From the NCBI RefSeq assembly GCF_932526225.1, contig NC_064036.1:10611519-10650180 (forward strand): a stretch of DNA of 38,662 bases, written 5' to 3'. The number at the start of each line of letters is the position of its first letter. Position 1 is the stretch's first letter. Shown here piece by piece: positions 27,769-38,662 of the stretch. This stretch comes from Nematostella vectensis. Its lineage: Eukaryota > Cnidaria > Anthozoa > Actiniaria > Edwardsiidae. A model generated the notes under the pieces. The model was not told the origin of the DNA. It saw only the letters and a list, made by a program, of their open reading frames with translations, and ran no database searches. Both the position numbers and the translations under genes were made by a program.

Positions 27769-30700
27769 TCATTCCCACTCGGTCGTTCCTGGAGGCTTGG
27801 ACGTTAAGTCATAGAGAACACGTGACACTCCCTGGACTTTCTGGATGGCGGCCACTATTCCCTCCACAACCTGAAAGGTTAACTCGTTATTAACAGGTTG
27901 ACAACAGATACCAAACCGTTAGCTATGACTTGTGATTCCAGGAAGGCGTTCACGCCACTCCAATAGGGGACGGAAACTCTGGTAATTCTTACAGTATCTA
28001 TTTCAAAAGGGGGTTCATACAATTACATTATTCTGGTAAATTAAAAAGGAGAAATTCCGGGGCTTCTGATGGGGTTTGGGTGGGTCCTCTAAAAAACTCC
28101 CTCTCATGACGACCTATGGATCTTTGTCAGGGCATCTTTGTAATAACACAATTGCTGTCGATAACTTACCTGGACTGGAATGTGTTTTCCCGGAGTTGCG
28201 GGGATTCCAGTCATGAAGTCATTGGTAATGAACGTTCTGATGACAATCGACCGCTGACATGAAGGAATATGGTCGATAGGATCGCGGTCAAAGTGGACTG
28301 GTATCGACACTATCGGCATTTGACTAACATTGCCAGCACAACCTACGAGAGCAAAAAAAGTTTTTTAAATTTGAAAACATTGCCAATAATTTAACTGCAA
28401 ACGTCAATGACCTACTGTACTTACCACGTGGTTATGAATGAGCATGTCACGGTAACTTACCATCCTCGCCACTAGGTTTTGACAAGCATGTCACGAAAAC
28501 TTACTATGCTCCCCACGTCATCTTGACAAGCATGTCACGAGAATTTACCGTGCTCCCACGTGTTCATTGCAAGCATGTCACGAGAATTCACCGTGCTCCC
28601 ACGTTATCATGGTAAGCATGTCACGGGAATTTAATGTGCTCCCACGTGATCGTGACAGCAATGTCACGACAATTTACCGTGCTCCCAAGTGATCATGGCA
28701 AGCATGTCACGAGAATTCACCGTGCTCCCACGTTATCATGGTAAGCATGTCACGGGAATTTAATGTGCTCCCACGTGATCGTGACAGCAATGTCACGACA
28801 ATTTACCGTGCTCCCAAGTGATCATGGCAAGCATGTCATGGGAATTTACCGTGCTCCCACGTGATCATGGCAAGCATGTCACGAGAATTTACCGTGCTCC
28901 CACGTTATCATGGTAAGCATGTCACGGGAATTTAATGTGCTCCCACGTGATCGTGACAGCAATGTCACGACAATTTACCGTGCTCCCAAGTGATCATGGC
29001 AAGCATGTCATGGGAATTTACCGTGCTCCCACGTGATCATGGCAAGCATGTCATGGGAATTTACCGTGCTCCCACGTTATCATGGTAAGCATGTCACGGG
29101 AATTTAATGTGCTCCCACGTGATCGTGACAGCAATGTCACGAGAATTTACCGTGCTCCCACGTGATCATGGCAAGCATGTCATGGGAATTTACCGTGCTC
29201 CCACGTGATCATGGCAAGCATGTCACGAGAATTTACCGTGCTCCCACGTTATCATGGTAAGCATGTCACGGGAATTTAATGTGCTCCCACGTGATCGTGA
29301 CAGCAATGTCACGAGAATTTACCGTGCTCCCACGTGATCATGGCAAGCATGTCATGGGAATTTACCGTGCTCCCACGTGATCATGGCAAACATGTCACGT
29401 GAATTTAATGTGCTCCAACGTGATCATGACAGCAATGTCGCGACAATTTACCGTGCACCCACGTGATCATGACAAGCATGTCACGGGAATTTACCGCGCT
29501 CCCACGTGACCCCAAGCATGTATCGTGACTCACCGTGCTCGCTGAGTGTCGAGTGTGCCACGTGATCAGCCTGTCTTAACTGACTCAGTACGCCAAGAGT
29601 CAAGTATGTCGTCGTGATATCTTGGATCTGGAACTTGATCCGCTTACCGAACGCATAGCAAACTCTGCAAGAACACCAAACAAAACAATATGAAAGCATT
29701 GAGTACCCTCATTTAACTCCAATACTTCTTATCCCGTTTTTGTTGCGCTATACCTGTTAATATTGTGGCAGACCTTAGGAATGACCCTAGCCAGATACAT
29801 CAGAGACTCCCAGTCTGGCTTATCGTTACTAGAGAGCGCTACCACATAGCTGTACGATCGACCATCCCCCTGCACCCCAACAGACTTAATGGGGAGCAAG
29901 GACGCCGCGATCTTGTACTTGGAGGTTATTATGAGGAGTCGCTCCTTTTCTTCGTCATTTGTACTGTTACGGACGCGCACAAACAATGAATGTGGCTGTA
30001 AAAAGAAGGAATAAGGTATAGGATTTTTATATACATGAGTACATTGAAGTTCCGCTTTAAGGACACACGACACAGTTCTCGAGATTCCAATGAAAACGCC
30101 ATACATTTTCTGCTGAATAATTACAGACAAGACACTTTCTTTAGAACCAGTACCGCTCGCCCCTGACAACCGAAACCCAATAACTGACTTTAAAAAAAAA
30201 AGCTTTTTTAAAGTTTACTTTAGGTCGATTACGTAACAATTTCCGATCATTTTTAACGGAAAACTGTAAACATAAAGCAGCTCAGAGTCAGTTGCCAATA
30301 TATCATATATTCACCAAATGTTTGCAAATTTTTAATAAAAATGTAAGGTACCTTTACAACAGCGGCAGCATAGTCTACAATCTGTCCAAGAATTATGTTG
30401 GTGTCTGCAAAATCGTTCTCTTGATAGGGCTCCTCGCCGCACAAAATGCGAATTGCTAACCCAGGGCCTGGAAAAAATAGTGTCCCATTTATTGGCAGGC
30501 CTTACCTTTAAAAGTTGGTTACTTGCAAGTCTAAGGAATGTACTGAGTCTAGTCCTATGAAGTGCTGGTTGCTTGCAAGTCTAATACATGTTCTTAGTGC
30601 ATTCCTTGAGTTCTGGTTGCTTACAAGTCTAAGAAATGTACTGAGTCTAGTCCTATGAAGTGCTGGTTGCTTGCAAGTCTAAGACATGTTCTTAGTGCAT

Positions 30701-33700
30701 TCCTGGAGTTCTGGTTGCTTACAAGTCTAAGAAATGTACTGGTTGCTTGCAAGTGTAAGGAATGTACTGAGTGCGGTCCTGGAATGCTGGTTGCTTGTTA
30801 GTCTAAGAAATGTACTGGTTGTTTGCAAGTCTAAGAAATGTACTGGTAGCTTGCAAGTCTAAGAAATGTTCTTAGTGCATTCCTGGAATTCTGGTTGCTT
30901 ACAAGTCTAAGAAATGTACTGGTTGCTTGCAAGTCTAAGAAATGTACTGAGTGCTGTCCTGGAATGCTGGTTGCTTGCAAGTCTAAGAAATGTACTGGTT
31001 GCTTGCAAGTCTAAGAAATGTACTGGTTGCTTGCAAGTCTAAGAAATGTACTGAGTGCTGTCCTGGAATTCTGGTTGCTTACAAGTCTAAGAAATGTACT
31101 GGTTGCTTGCAAGTCTAAGAAATGTTCTTAGTGCATTCCTGGAATTCTGGTTGCTTACAAGTCTAAGAAATGTACTGAGTGCTGTCCTGGAATGCTGGTT
31201 GCTTGCAAGTCTAAGAAATGTACTGAGCGCTGTCCTGGAATTCTGGTTGCTTACAAGTCTAAGAAATGTACTGGTTGCTTGCAAGTCTAAGAAATGTTCT
31301 TAGTGCATTCCTGGCATGCTGGGTGCTTGCAAGTCTAAGGAATGTGCTGAGTGCGTTCAAGGAATGCTGGTTGGTTGCAAGTCTAAGAAATGTACTGGTT
31401 GCTTGCAAGTCAAAGGAATGTAGTGAGTGCGGTTGATGAATGTTGGTAGCTTGCAAGTCTACGGAATGTACTGACTGCTTGCAAGTCTAAGGAATGTACT
31501 GAGTGCTGTCCTGGAATGCTGGTAACTTGCAAGTCTAAGGAATGCAATGAGTCTAGTCCTGAAGTGCTGGTTGCTTGCAAGTCTAAGGAACGTACTGAGT
31601 GCGGTCCTGGAATTCTGGTTGCTTGCTAGTCTATGGAATATAATGGTTGCTTGCAAGTCTATGGAATATAATGGTTGCTTGCAAGTCTAATGGATGTAAG
31701 AAATAAAGCCTGCTTACCAGGAAAGGGGTGTCTATGTACTATGTCGGTTGGTAAGCCAAGCTCAAGTCCCAGCTGTCTCACTTCGTCTTTGTGGAAGTCT
31801 TTCAGGGGTTCCACCACACGGCCCTGAAAAGAATAGAACATGATTACAGGTTGGTGGCAATACAGTAGCTTGTTTACCACTTCTTTTACTACTTTGAGCT
31901 AACCCCAGAAAGTCTTCAACTAAACAATCTTCTGTCAAAGAAAAATGTTGACGTCATATACACATGCTAAACATTTATTTCTCAATAGGGAATAGGTAAT
32001 TAACTCATTATTAATTAGTTATCGAGCAAATGGCAAGGGTTCTTCATGTGAGCAAAAGTTTAAAAGAAACTGGGCATCAGACATTTAACTCTTGACATTT
32101 GATATACTGTACGGTAGTACCTTTTCTCTCAGGACTCGTACTAGCTCAGTGTCATTGTGATGTGTTTTAATTGCATCTGCTTGCCCACTTGCTATGTGAG
32201 ATGCACTCTCAATCAAATCTGGTCTAAGAGTCCCTGCAAGATACAAACAAAGTATGATGAAGCTAGACTTATTCTATGCATTTACAATTTCAAACATTAA
32301 AAATAAAAGACGAGGGAAGCACAAAAAAATCCACATTGTGTGTTCACCATTCTCTGAGGATTCAAGAAGTTTACTACATTTATCATTGAAATGTATCAAA
32401 TCACCTTGTGCAAGAAACGTTAGGTTTGGGTCAAGTTCCAGCTCTTTCACAACATCATTTGCGACCTGTGCACAACAAAACAAACAAAACATCTAAACAC
32501 TATACCAATTATACATTACTGAATAAAACAAAGAACTATTCTAAATACTTGCCTTCATAAAAGTATCTCCAATAATTTTTCTTTTCTCTTCTGGGTCTGA
32601 TACTTGGTTAAGGGTTTTAGTAAGCTGCTTCTTTACAGCTATCTGATCTTTCCTTCCTGATATCACTGTAGATCCATTGTAAAATTGAAAACCAGCATTC
32701 AAAACTGGTGAAAAAGTACTTGTGTTAGTAAAAACATAAGAACAATAAAAACTTGATCAAGTAACAGTTGTGACAATGTGATGGTCAGGCCAGTACCCAG
32801 GATTTTTCTTGGGAGGGTACGAAATCTGAAAAAGTGGACCTAATTTATTTGGGAGGGAGGGGGAGGGAGTGAGTTTTCTGATAAAAATCTGAGCACCCCC
32901 GAAAGAACAAAAAGAAATTTTGGGTATGGGCCTGATAGTGCAGATCTCAATAGATTCCAATCTTTTATGTAATTTTGTAGTTTATTTGTTTTAGTAAAAT
33001 ATTCTAAAACAGCCAGAAATCATGACCAACACAATACAAATTGAGCTGCAAGAATGTAGCTTGCCAAATTTATCAAATGTTTTTCCCATCTGGCATTAAA
33101 TGGTCTGCATAAGACTACACAATTTTTGATTGATTCATACATCATTTAAAACAACCTGCACAATTACCTTTTAGTCTGAGTCCAAGGCACTTGAGAGATT
33201 CTTCAACTTGCATGCTTTCTTGTTTTCTCATGAAGCCATTATCAATATGAACTGCTACTACCCTATCAGGGCCAAGTGCCTAGGAATCAAACAAGGCCAA
33301 TGAAGCCATCTCCCTAAAATACTGAGTCACACAGGGCACCCTGTTTATTTCATAATATTCACCTTATGTAAAAGTGCTGCACAAACTGTTGAATCCACAC
33401 CTCCACTGACAAGGACCTTGGGAAACAAAAGAAAATGTAATTATTTCATTTAAGTGTCCATTGCAGAGGTCTCATAGATTCAGAGTAGGCGGTGGAAATT
33501 GATAAGTAGGGGATGAAAGTTATTAGTTCAGAAAAAACATTTATATAGTGTTTTTTTAAAGTTGCCAGGGATTGCTGGGCCTAAATTATATTTCTGCCTT
33601 GTGTGTTGTGTTGATCAGTGGTCTTGATCTTACCAGTACTTTGTGGTTGCCAACAGTGTGCCGGATCTCTCTGAGGCATGTGTGAAGTCTGCTCCCTACA

Positions 33701-35894
33701 GTGTATGTACCACAACATCCAGCTACCTGCCATTTGTAAACAGAGATAATTAGTAAATGCTCCTGCAAGCACTTGGCTTCACATTTAGAACCTCCCCCAC
33801 CTCAAAGGCGCAATTTATATGGAATACGCTGCCCACTTAAAATAAACACAAAACAGTAATTCAAGTAGTCTAAATGTTCAATGTAGCATGGACCCTTAAA
33901 CTAGCATTTCTAAATGTTCAATGTAGCATGGACTCTTAAACTAGCATTTGTACACTAAGAAGAAAATAAGATCAATCATAATTATTTCTTTTCAAGAAGA
34001 AAAAAAACGAATATAGATTTGAAAGTCAAAATTTCGATAGGGGAAATAGGAAAAAACCCACTTACCCCATAGAGGAAGTTCTTGAGCATTGCTAAGCCAT
34101 TCACACTCAGGTCAACTTCAGGATGAAACTGCACCCCATACAATTTACGTGATTCATTCTCAATAGCTGGAAAAAGAAGGTGATGAGATAAAGTAGTTGT
34201 TATTTTGTTACTACAAACTTTTATATCATTTTTTTAGTAATAATTATTATTTTATTTAAAATTCATATACAAATAAGTAAAACTATAAAAAATTATTTTT
34301 ATATTACTATCATAATTATTTTTTATAATTTTTATTATTTATATGAATCTATATTTCTTTTCACTAAGAGGTGAGGAATTTTCTGATGAAAATCTGACCA
34401 CCCCTGAAAGAATTTTTATGGGCATTGGGGAATCTTCATGGAACACTTATTATCAGATTTGGCTAAAAAAAGTTTGACTTATAGATTTAGGATATACCAG
34501 AGTGATCTAGAATGCCTTTTTCTATCTAATGCGCTTATACTTGATAGTTTTGTATGTCTATTGCGATCCGGAAGTGGACTTTCCACGATTATGGGAGAGG
34601 GGCGATGCAACCCTTGCATCGCCCCTCCCTTTAGTGGCATGTTCTTTTACAGTACATGCCACTAAATAAGGCAGGACAGCACTGGGAAGTCATACATAAC
34701 CTGGATACTGTACCATTACGTACCAGCAACAATGTCACCAGACTGCGCAATAATCTTGAATCCAGTAGCAACTCTGTCAAGTGAGTCACCATGAGTTAGA
34801 AGCACCTCCTGGTGAGGATCCAGCCCTCTGTCAATAATATCAAATAAAAAAGGTAGGACTTTACAGTACTTTACTGTACATTGCAATACACAGAAGCAGA
34901 AGGTAGTATACACCCATTTTAAAAATGCTGTCAGTATGAATGGCAAGTGGAAATTGACATTGCTTTAACTAAAAGGTTTTACAAAAGACCTCAATATATT
35001 TTTACCAAATGTTGCAAAATATGTATGATTATTGATTATAAAAAAATACTCATTGAAGTTTCTCAATGTATGGTTCTGAGTTCGCTTGAGTTTATTCATG
35101 ACCATAATTTTGAAAAACAAAAAATAGTACCAGAAGCTCCTTTCAGTTAGAACTGCCATTGACATTTTGATATTTGTCATTCATTGCTTGCATTAACAAA
35201 GTTTTTTTTTTAAAGGTGTATAGTGCAATCAAGTGAAATGTTAATGAATGTTATGCAAATCACCTGAATAATGCTGATGAAGGTTTGACTGTTATGTTGA
35301 ACACTCCGTCCTCTCTGCTATCTTTCTTCACAACACTTCCACCAAATTCTTTATTCATCATCTTTGAATAAATAGGATGTTTGACAATTTACACCTAATT
35401 AATCTAGTAGGCACAACATGTAAACATAATAATTCAAGAGGTTGTGTATATTTACCTGTAGCCCATAACATATTCCAAGTATGGGAATCCCAATAGTGAA
35501 TAACGCCGGGTCATATTTCAGAGCGTCTTCAGCATAAACACTATTGGGACCACCAGAGATTATTATAGCTCTGTCAATAAACAATACAATACAATTATAG
35601 ATCAGACAATCATACAATGAAGGGGTGTGATGCTTGTATTAAAATAGTATAATTTAGGTCTTTAAAAATGGAATAGGGTAATATGGTTATACCAGGTACA
35701 GTGTACCTCCACCATCTAGGACCTACTTATTAAACACTGGTTGCTAAGGCCATCAGCATCATTACAGCCGACAATAAGGAAGAAAAGAGCAGAAGTACTT
35801 ACTTGTAACCTTTTTCTTGTATTGTACTGATTGATGTGTCAAGAGGTAAAACATCAGACTCTACATTGAGCTCTCTCACCCTTCGATCAATGAC
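27769..35894 (-). CDS. GMPS: GMP synthase (glutamine-hydrolysing), 5' partial
   Basis: Cytosolic enzyme converting XMP, ATP and glutamine to GMP, the last step of guanine nucleotide synthesis. Exons: 35803-35894, 35456-35570, 35264-35361, 34724-34827, 34066-34166, 33634-33726, 33363-33416, 33168-33279, 32553-32704, 32405-32465, 32121-32233, 31718-31823, 30352-30467, 29754-29995, 29534-29664, 28170-28342, 27769-27870. Together they give 1965 nt in frame. The class I glutamine amidotransferase shows [11 protein letters not shown], nucleophile GICYG and QFHPEV. The ATP-pyrophosphatase P-loop is SGGVDS. The C-terminal domain has [41 protein letters not shown] and ends [10 protein letters not shown]. 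The 654 residues equal the length of human GMPS from its VIDRR motif to its end as I recall it, so only about 39 N-terminal residues lie beyond the window. One intron is GC-AG (donor 32552). Confidence 0.97.
28430..29525. repeat. 43-bp satellite array in a GMP synthase intron
   Basis: About 25 copies of period 43, built on GTGCTCCCACGTGATCATGG, CAAGCATGTCAC and GAGAATTTACC. Variant units (CACGTTATC, GTGACAGCAATG, TTTAATGTGC) alternate in a higher-order pattern of three to four units. Many units hold a CACGTG E-box. The array fills nearly the whole intron 28343-29533 and reaches the donor of exon 29534-29664. Confidence 0.95.
30225..30272. mobile_element. Fragment of MITE family 2 in a GMP synthase intron
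   Basis: GATTACGTAACAATTTCCGA followed by TTTTTAACGGAAAAC matches the left interior of the element at 16647-16892 (GATTACGTAAGAATCTCCGA). No terminal repeats remain. Confidence 0.55.
30497..31700. repeat. Compound 28/48-bp satellite array in a GMP synthase intron
   Basis: The core GGTTGCTTGCAAGTCTAAGA plus AATGTACT repeats every 28 bp or every 48 bp, depending on whether a 20-bp segment (GAGTGCTGTCCTGGAATGCT type) is present. About 30 cores. It lies in the intron 30468-31717 and ends about 20 bp from the donor of exon 31718-31823. Confidence 0.93.
32785..32935. mobile_element. Short TIR element in a GMP synthase intron
   Basis: Ends TCAGGCCAGTACCCA and TGGGTATGGGCCTGA are inverted repeats. 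Its interior TTTTCTGATAAAAATCTGA then CACCCCCGAAAG is echoed at 34371-34410 (TTTTCTGATGAAAATCTGA), a truncated relative. Confidence 0.65.
33871..33950. repeat. Tandem duplication of about 39 bp in a GMP synthase intron
   Basis: TAAATGTTCAATGTAGCATG then GACCCTTAAACTAGCATTT is repeated once with a single obvious change (CCC to CTC). Confidence 0.85.
34597..34666. repeat. Two adjacent near-perfect hairpins in a GMP synthase intron
   Basis: Hairpin 1: GAGGGGCGATGCAA (34597-34610) pairs with TTGCATCGCCCCTC (34614-34627) around a 3-bp loop. Hairpin 2: TTTAGTGGCATGT (34630-34642) pairs with ACATGCCACTAAA (34654-34666) around an 11-bp loop. Both stems are perfect. Function unknown. Confidence 0.85.
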
Positions 35895-35944
35895 CTGAAA
35901 GATGGCAACAATGGACTTATGACCACAATACCCATTCAATACGA

Positions 35945-38215
35945 CAACTATAACCTTTTGTTATGACCACTATAACCTTTTGTTATGACCTTTATAACCT
36001 TTTGTTATGACCACTATAACCTTTTGTTATGACCACTATAACCTTTTGTTATGACCACTATAACCTTTTGTTATGATCACTATAACCTTTTGTTATGACC
36101 ACTATAACCATTTCTTATGACCACTATAACCTTTTCTTATGACCTTTATAACCTTTGGTTATGACCACTATAACCTTTGGTTATGACCACTATAACTATT
36201 TCTTATGACCACTATAACTTTTTGTTATGACCACTATAACCTTTTGTTATGACCTTTATAACCTTTTGTTATGACCACTATAACCTTTTGTTATGACCAC
36301 TATAACCTTTTGTTATGACCACTATAACCTTTTGTTATGACCACTATAACCTTTTGTTATGATCACTATAACCTTTTGTTATGACCACTATAACCATTTC
36401 TTATGACCACTATAACCTTTTCTTATGACCTTTATAACCTTTGGTTATGACCACTATAACCTTTGGTTATGACCACTATAACTATTTCTTATGACCACTA
36501 TAACTTTTTGTTATGACCACAAAAACCTTTTGTTATGACCACTATAACCTTTTGTAGTGATCACTATAACCTTTTGTAATAACCACTATAACCTTTTGTT
36601 ATAACCATTTCTTATGACCACTATAACCTTTTGTTATGACCTCTATAACCTTTTGATTTGACCACTATAACCATTTGTTATGGCCACTAAAACCTTTTGT
36701 TATGACCACTATAACCTTTTGTTATGACCACTAAAACCTTTTGTTATGACCACTATAACCTTTTGTTATGACCACTATAACCTTTTGTTATGACCACTAT
36801 AACCATTTCTTATGACCACTATAACCTTTTGTTATGACCACTATAACCTTTTGTTATGACCACTATAACCTTTGGTTATGACCACTATAACCTTTTGTTA
36901 TGACCACTATAACCTTTTCTTATGACCATTATAACCTTTTGTTATGACCACTATAACATTTTGTTATGACCACTATAACCTTTTGTTATGACTACTATAA
37001 CCTTTGGTTATGACCACTATAACCATTTCTTATGACCACTATAACCTTTTGTTATGACCTCTATAACCTTTTGATTTGACCACTATAACCATTTGTTATG
37101 GCCACTAAAACCTTTTGTTATGACCACTATAACCTTTTGTTATGACCACTAAAACCTTTTGTTATGACCACTATAACCTTTTGTTATGACCACTATAACC
37201 TTTTGTTATGACCACTATAACCTTTTGTTATGACCACTATAACCTTTTCTTATGACCATTATAACCTTTTGTTATGACCACTATAACCTTTTGTTATGAC
37301 CACTATAACCTTTTGTTATGACCACTATAACCTTTTCTTATGACCATTATAACCTTTAGTTATAACCATTTCTTATGACCACTATAACCTTTTGTTATGA
37401 CCTCTATAACCTTTTGATTTGACCACTATAACCATTTGTTATGGCCACTAAAACCTTTTGTTATGACCACTATAACCTTTTCTTATGACCTTTATAACCT
37501 TTGGTTATGACCACTATAACCTTTGGTTATGACCACTATAACCTTTTGTTATGACCACAATAACCTTTTGTTATGACCACTATAACCTTTTGTTATGACC
37601 ACTATAACCTTTTGTTATGACCACTATAACCTTTAGTTATGACCACTATAACCTTTTGTTATGACCACTATAACCTTTTCTTATGACCACTATAACCTTT
37701 AGTTATGACCACTATAACCTTTTGTTATGACCACTATAACCTTTTGATTTGACCACTATAACCATTTGTTATGGCCACTAAAACCTTTTGTTATGACCAC
37801 TATAACCTTTTCTTATGACCTTTATAACCTTTGGTTATGACCACTATAACCTTTGGTTATGACCACTATAACCTTTTGTTATGACCACTATAACCTTTTG
37901 TTATGACCACTATAACCTTTTGTTATGACCACTATAACCTTTAGTTATGACCACTATAACCTTTTGTTATGACCACTATAACTTTTTGTTATGACCACTA
38001 TAACCTTTTGTTATGACCACTATAACCTTTTGTTATGACCACTATAACCTTTTGTTATGACCACTATAACCTTTTGTTATGACCACTATAACTTTTCGTT
38101 ATGACCACTAAAACCATTTGTTATGACCACTAAAACCTTTTCTTATGACCACTATAACCTTTCAACTTGACCACTATAACCTTTTGTTATGGCCACGAAA
38201 ACCTTTTAATTTGAC
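35945..38215. repeat. 22-bp satellite array, about 100 copies, in the 5' intron of GMP synthase
   Basis: Period 22, unit ACCACTATAACCTTTTGTTA then TG, with recurring variants (CCATTTCTTATG, CCTTTGGTTATG, GATCACTATAACC, CTTTTGATTTG). Sets of variants repeat in blocks, for example GATCACTATAACC at 36075 and 36361 (286 bp = 13 units). It lies upstream of the exon at 35894. Confidence 0.97.
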
Positions 38216-38662
38216 AACTAAATTAGGGACCCTGAGTAAGCAAAGCTAGTCACCTGGTTACCCTGCTGCATTCCAGGTACTGATGGTGAGTAGGTAAGAT
38301 AAAAAATCTAACCTTTAAATCAGTGAGTGGTCAAAATAGTTATATAGTCTAGGTCTTAGTTTGGAAAACAGTATCAATATAATAAATACCAAGTAAACAC
38401 ATGATCAAACGGTTCCAGGTTCACCTTAAAAAACAGAGAATAAGCATTTTGGGATAAGCAATTAGCAAAACTGAAAAGCAAAAAAAAAATAAATAAATAC
38501 GACTGGGTGGCTATGCAAAATAAAATCATGGAACTGATAAGAGCAAATAATAAAATAGTTGAGCATATCTTAGACTCAATGCTTTGCAATCTTTAGCAAC
38601 AAAGCTTTAGTGCACAAACGTAATCGTAAAGAGGTGCTAGTTTTAGTGCAGTATCTTTACGC
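38216..38662. other. Rest of GMP synthase 5' intron or flank
   Basis: AT-rich sequence to the window edge. I find no exon encoding the expected LDAGAQYGK-type amidotransferase start, so the first exon(s) lie beyond 38662. Confidence 0.4.

Noticed and set aside
38240-38275. Possible N-terminal exon of GMP synthase reading GMQQGNQ in phase with VIDRR
   Set aside because: Similarity to the expected GAQYGK is slight and one residue too long, and the conserved ILDA lead is absent. The true exon is more likely outside the window.

Overview
The window looks like animal nuclear DNA, most likely from an anthozoan cnidarian such as a sea anemone. It has small GT-AG exons in long repeat-rich introns, two secreted proteases with ShKT domains (an arrangement common in cnidarians), a CR1/L2-type LINE remnant and many MITEs and satellites. 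The species is inferred; no sequence search was possible.

Four protein-coding genes could be rebuilt exon by exon. All are on the minus strand, and splice phases agree at every junction used. (1) 732-5242: an insulin-family prohormone in three coding exons, 117 aa, with TATAAA about 85 bp upstream of the ATG. (2) 12526-19618: a matrix metalloproteinase (MMP) with signal peptide, prodomain and catalytic domain but no hemopexin domain, ending in two ShKT domains; nine coding exons including an 18-nt microexon, 358 aa. (3) 22121-25937: a chymotrypsin-fold (S1) serine protease with a C-terminal ShKT domain; signal exon at 25889-25937, 341 aa if the last exon is read to its stop. (4) 27769-35894: GMP synthase, 17 exons encoding 654 residues; only the N-terminal exon(s) are missing, beyond the right edge.

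Much of the rest is tandem arrays, several inside introns: a 29-bp array (1-391), (GATGGT)n in insulin intron 2, a 53-bp satellite in insulin intron 1, 47-bp, GTT and 20-bp arrays around or in the MMP 3' region, a 30-bp array between the proteases, and 43-bp, 28/48-bp and 22-bp arrays in GMP synthase introns. Transposon remnants include the LINE at 8244-10020, a PIF/Harbinger-like MITE pair, a second MITE pair with a TTAA target in one copy, nested terminal-inverted-repeat (TIR) elements in an MMP intron, several foldback elements, and a decayed hammerhead-ribozyme motif of the kind found in Penelope-like elements.

The three secreted-protein genes act outside the cell (a hormone and two proteases). 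GMP synthase is a cytosolic housekeeping enzyme of purine synthesis. I see no evidence for an operon; the genes are co-directional neighbours 2.5-7 kb apart.
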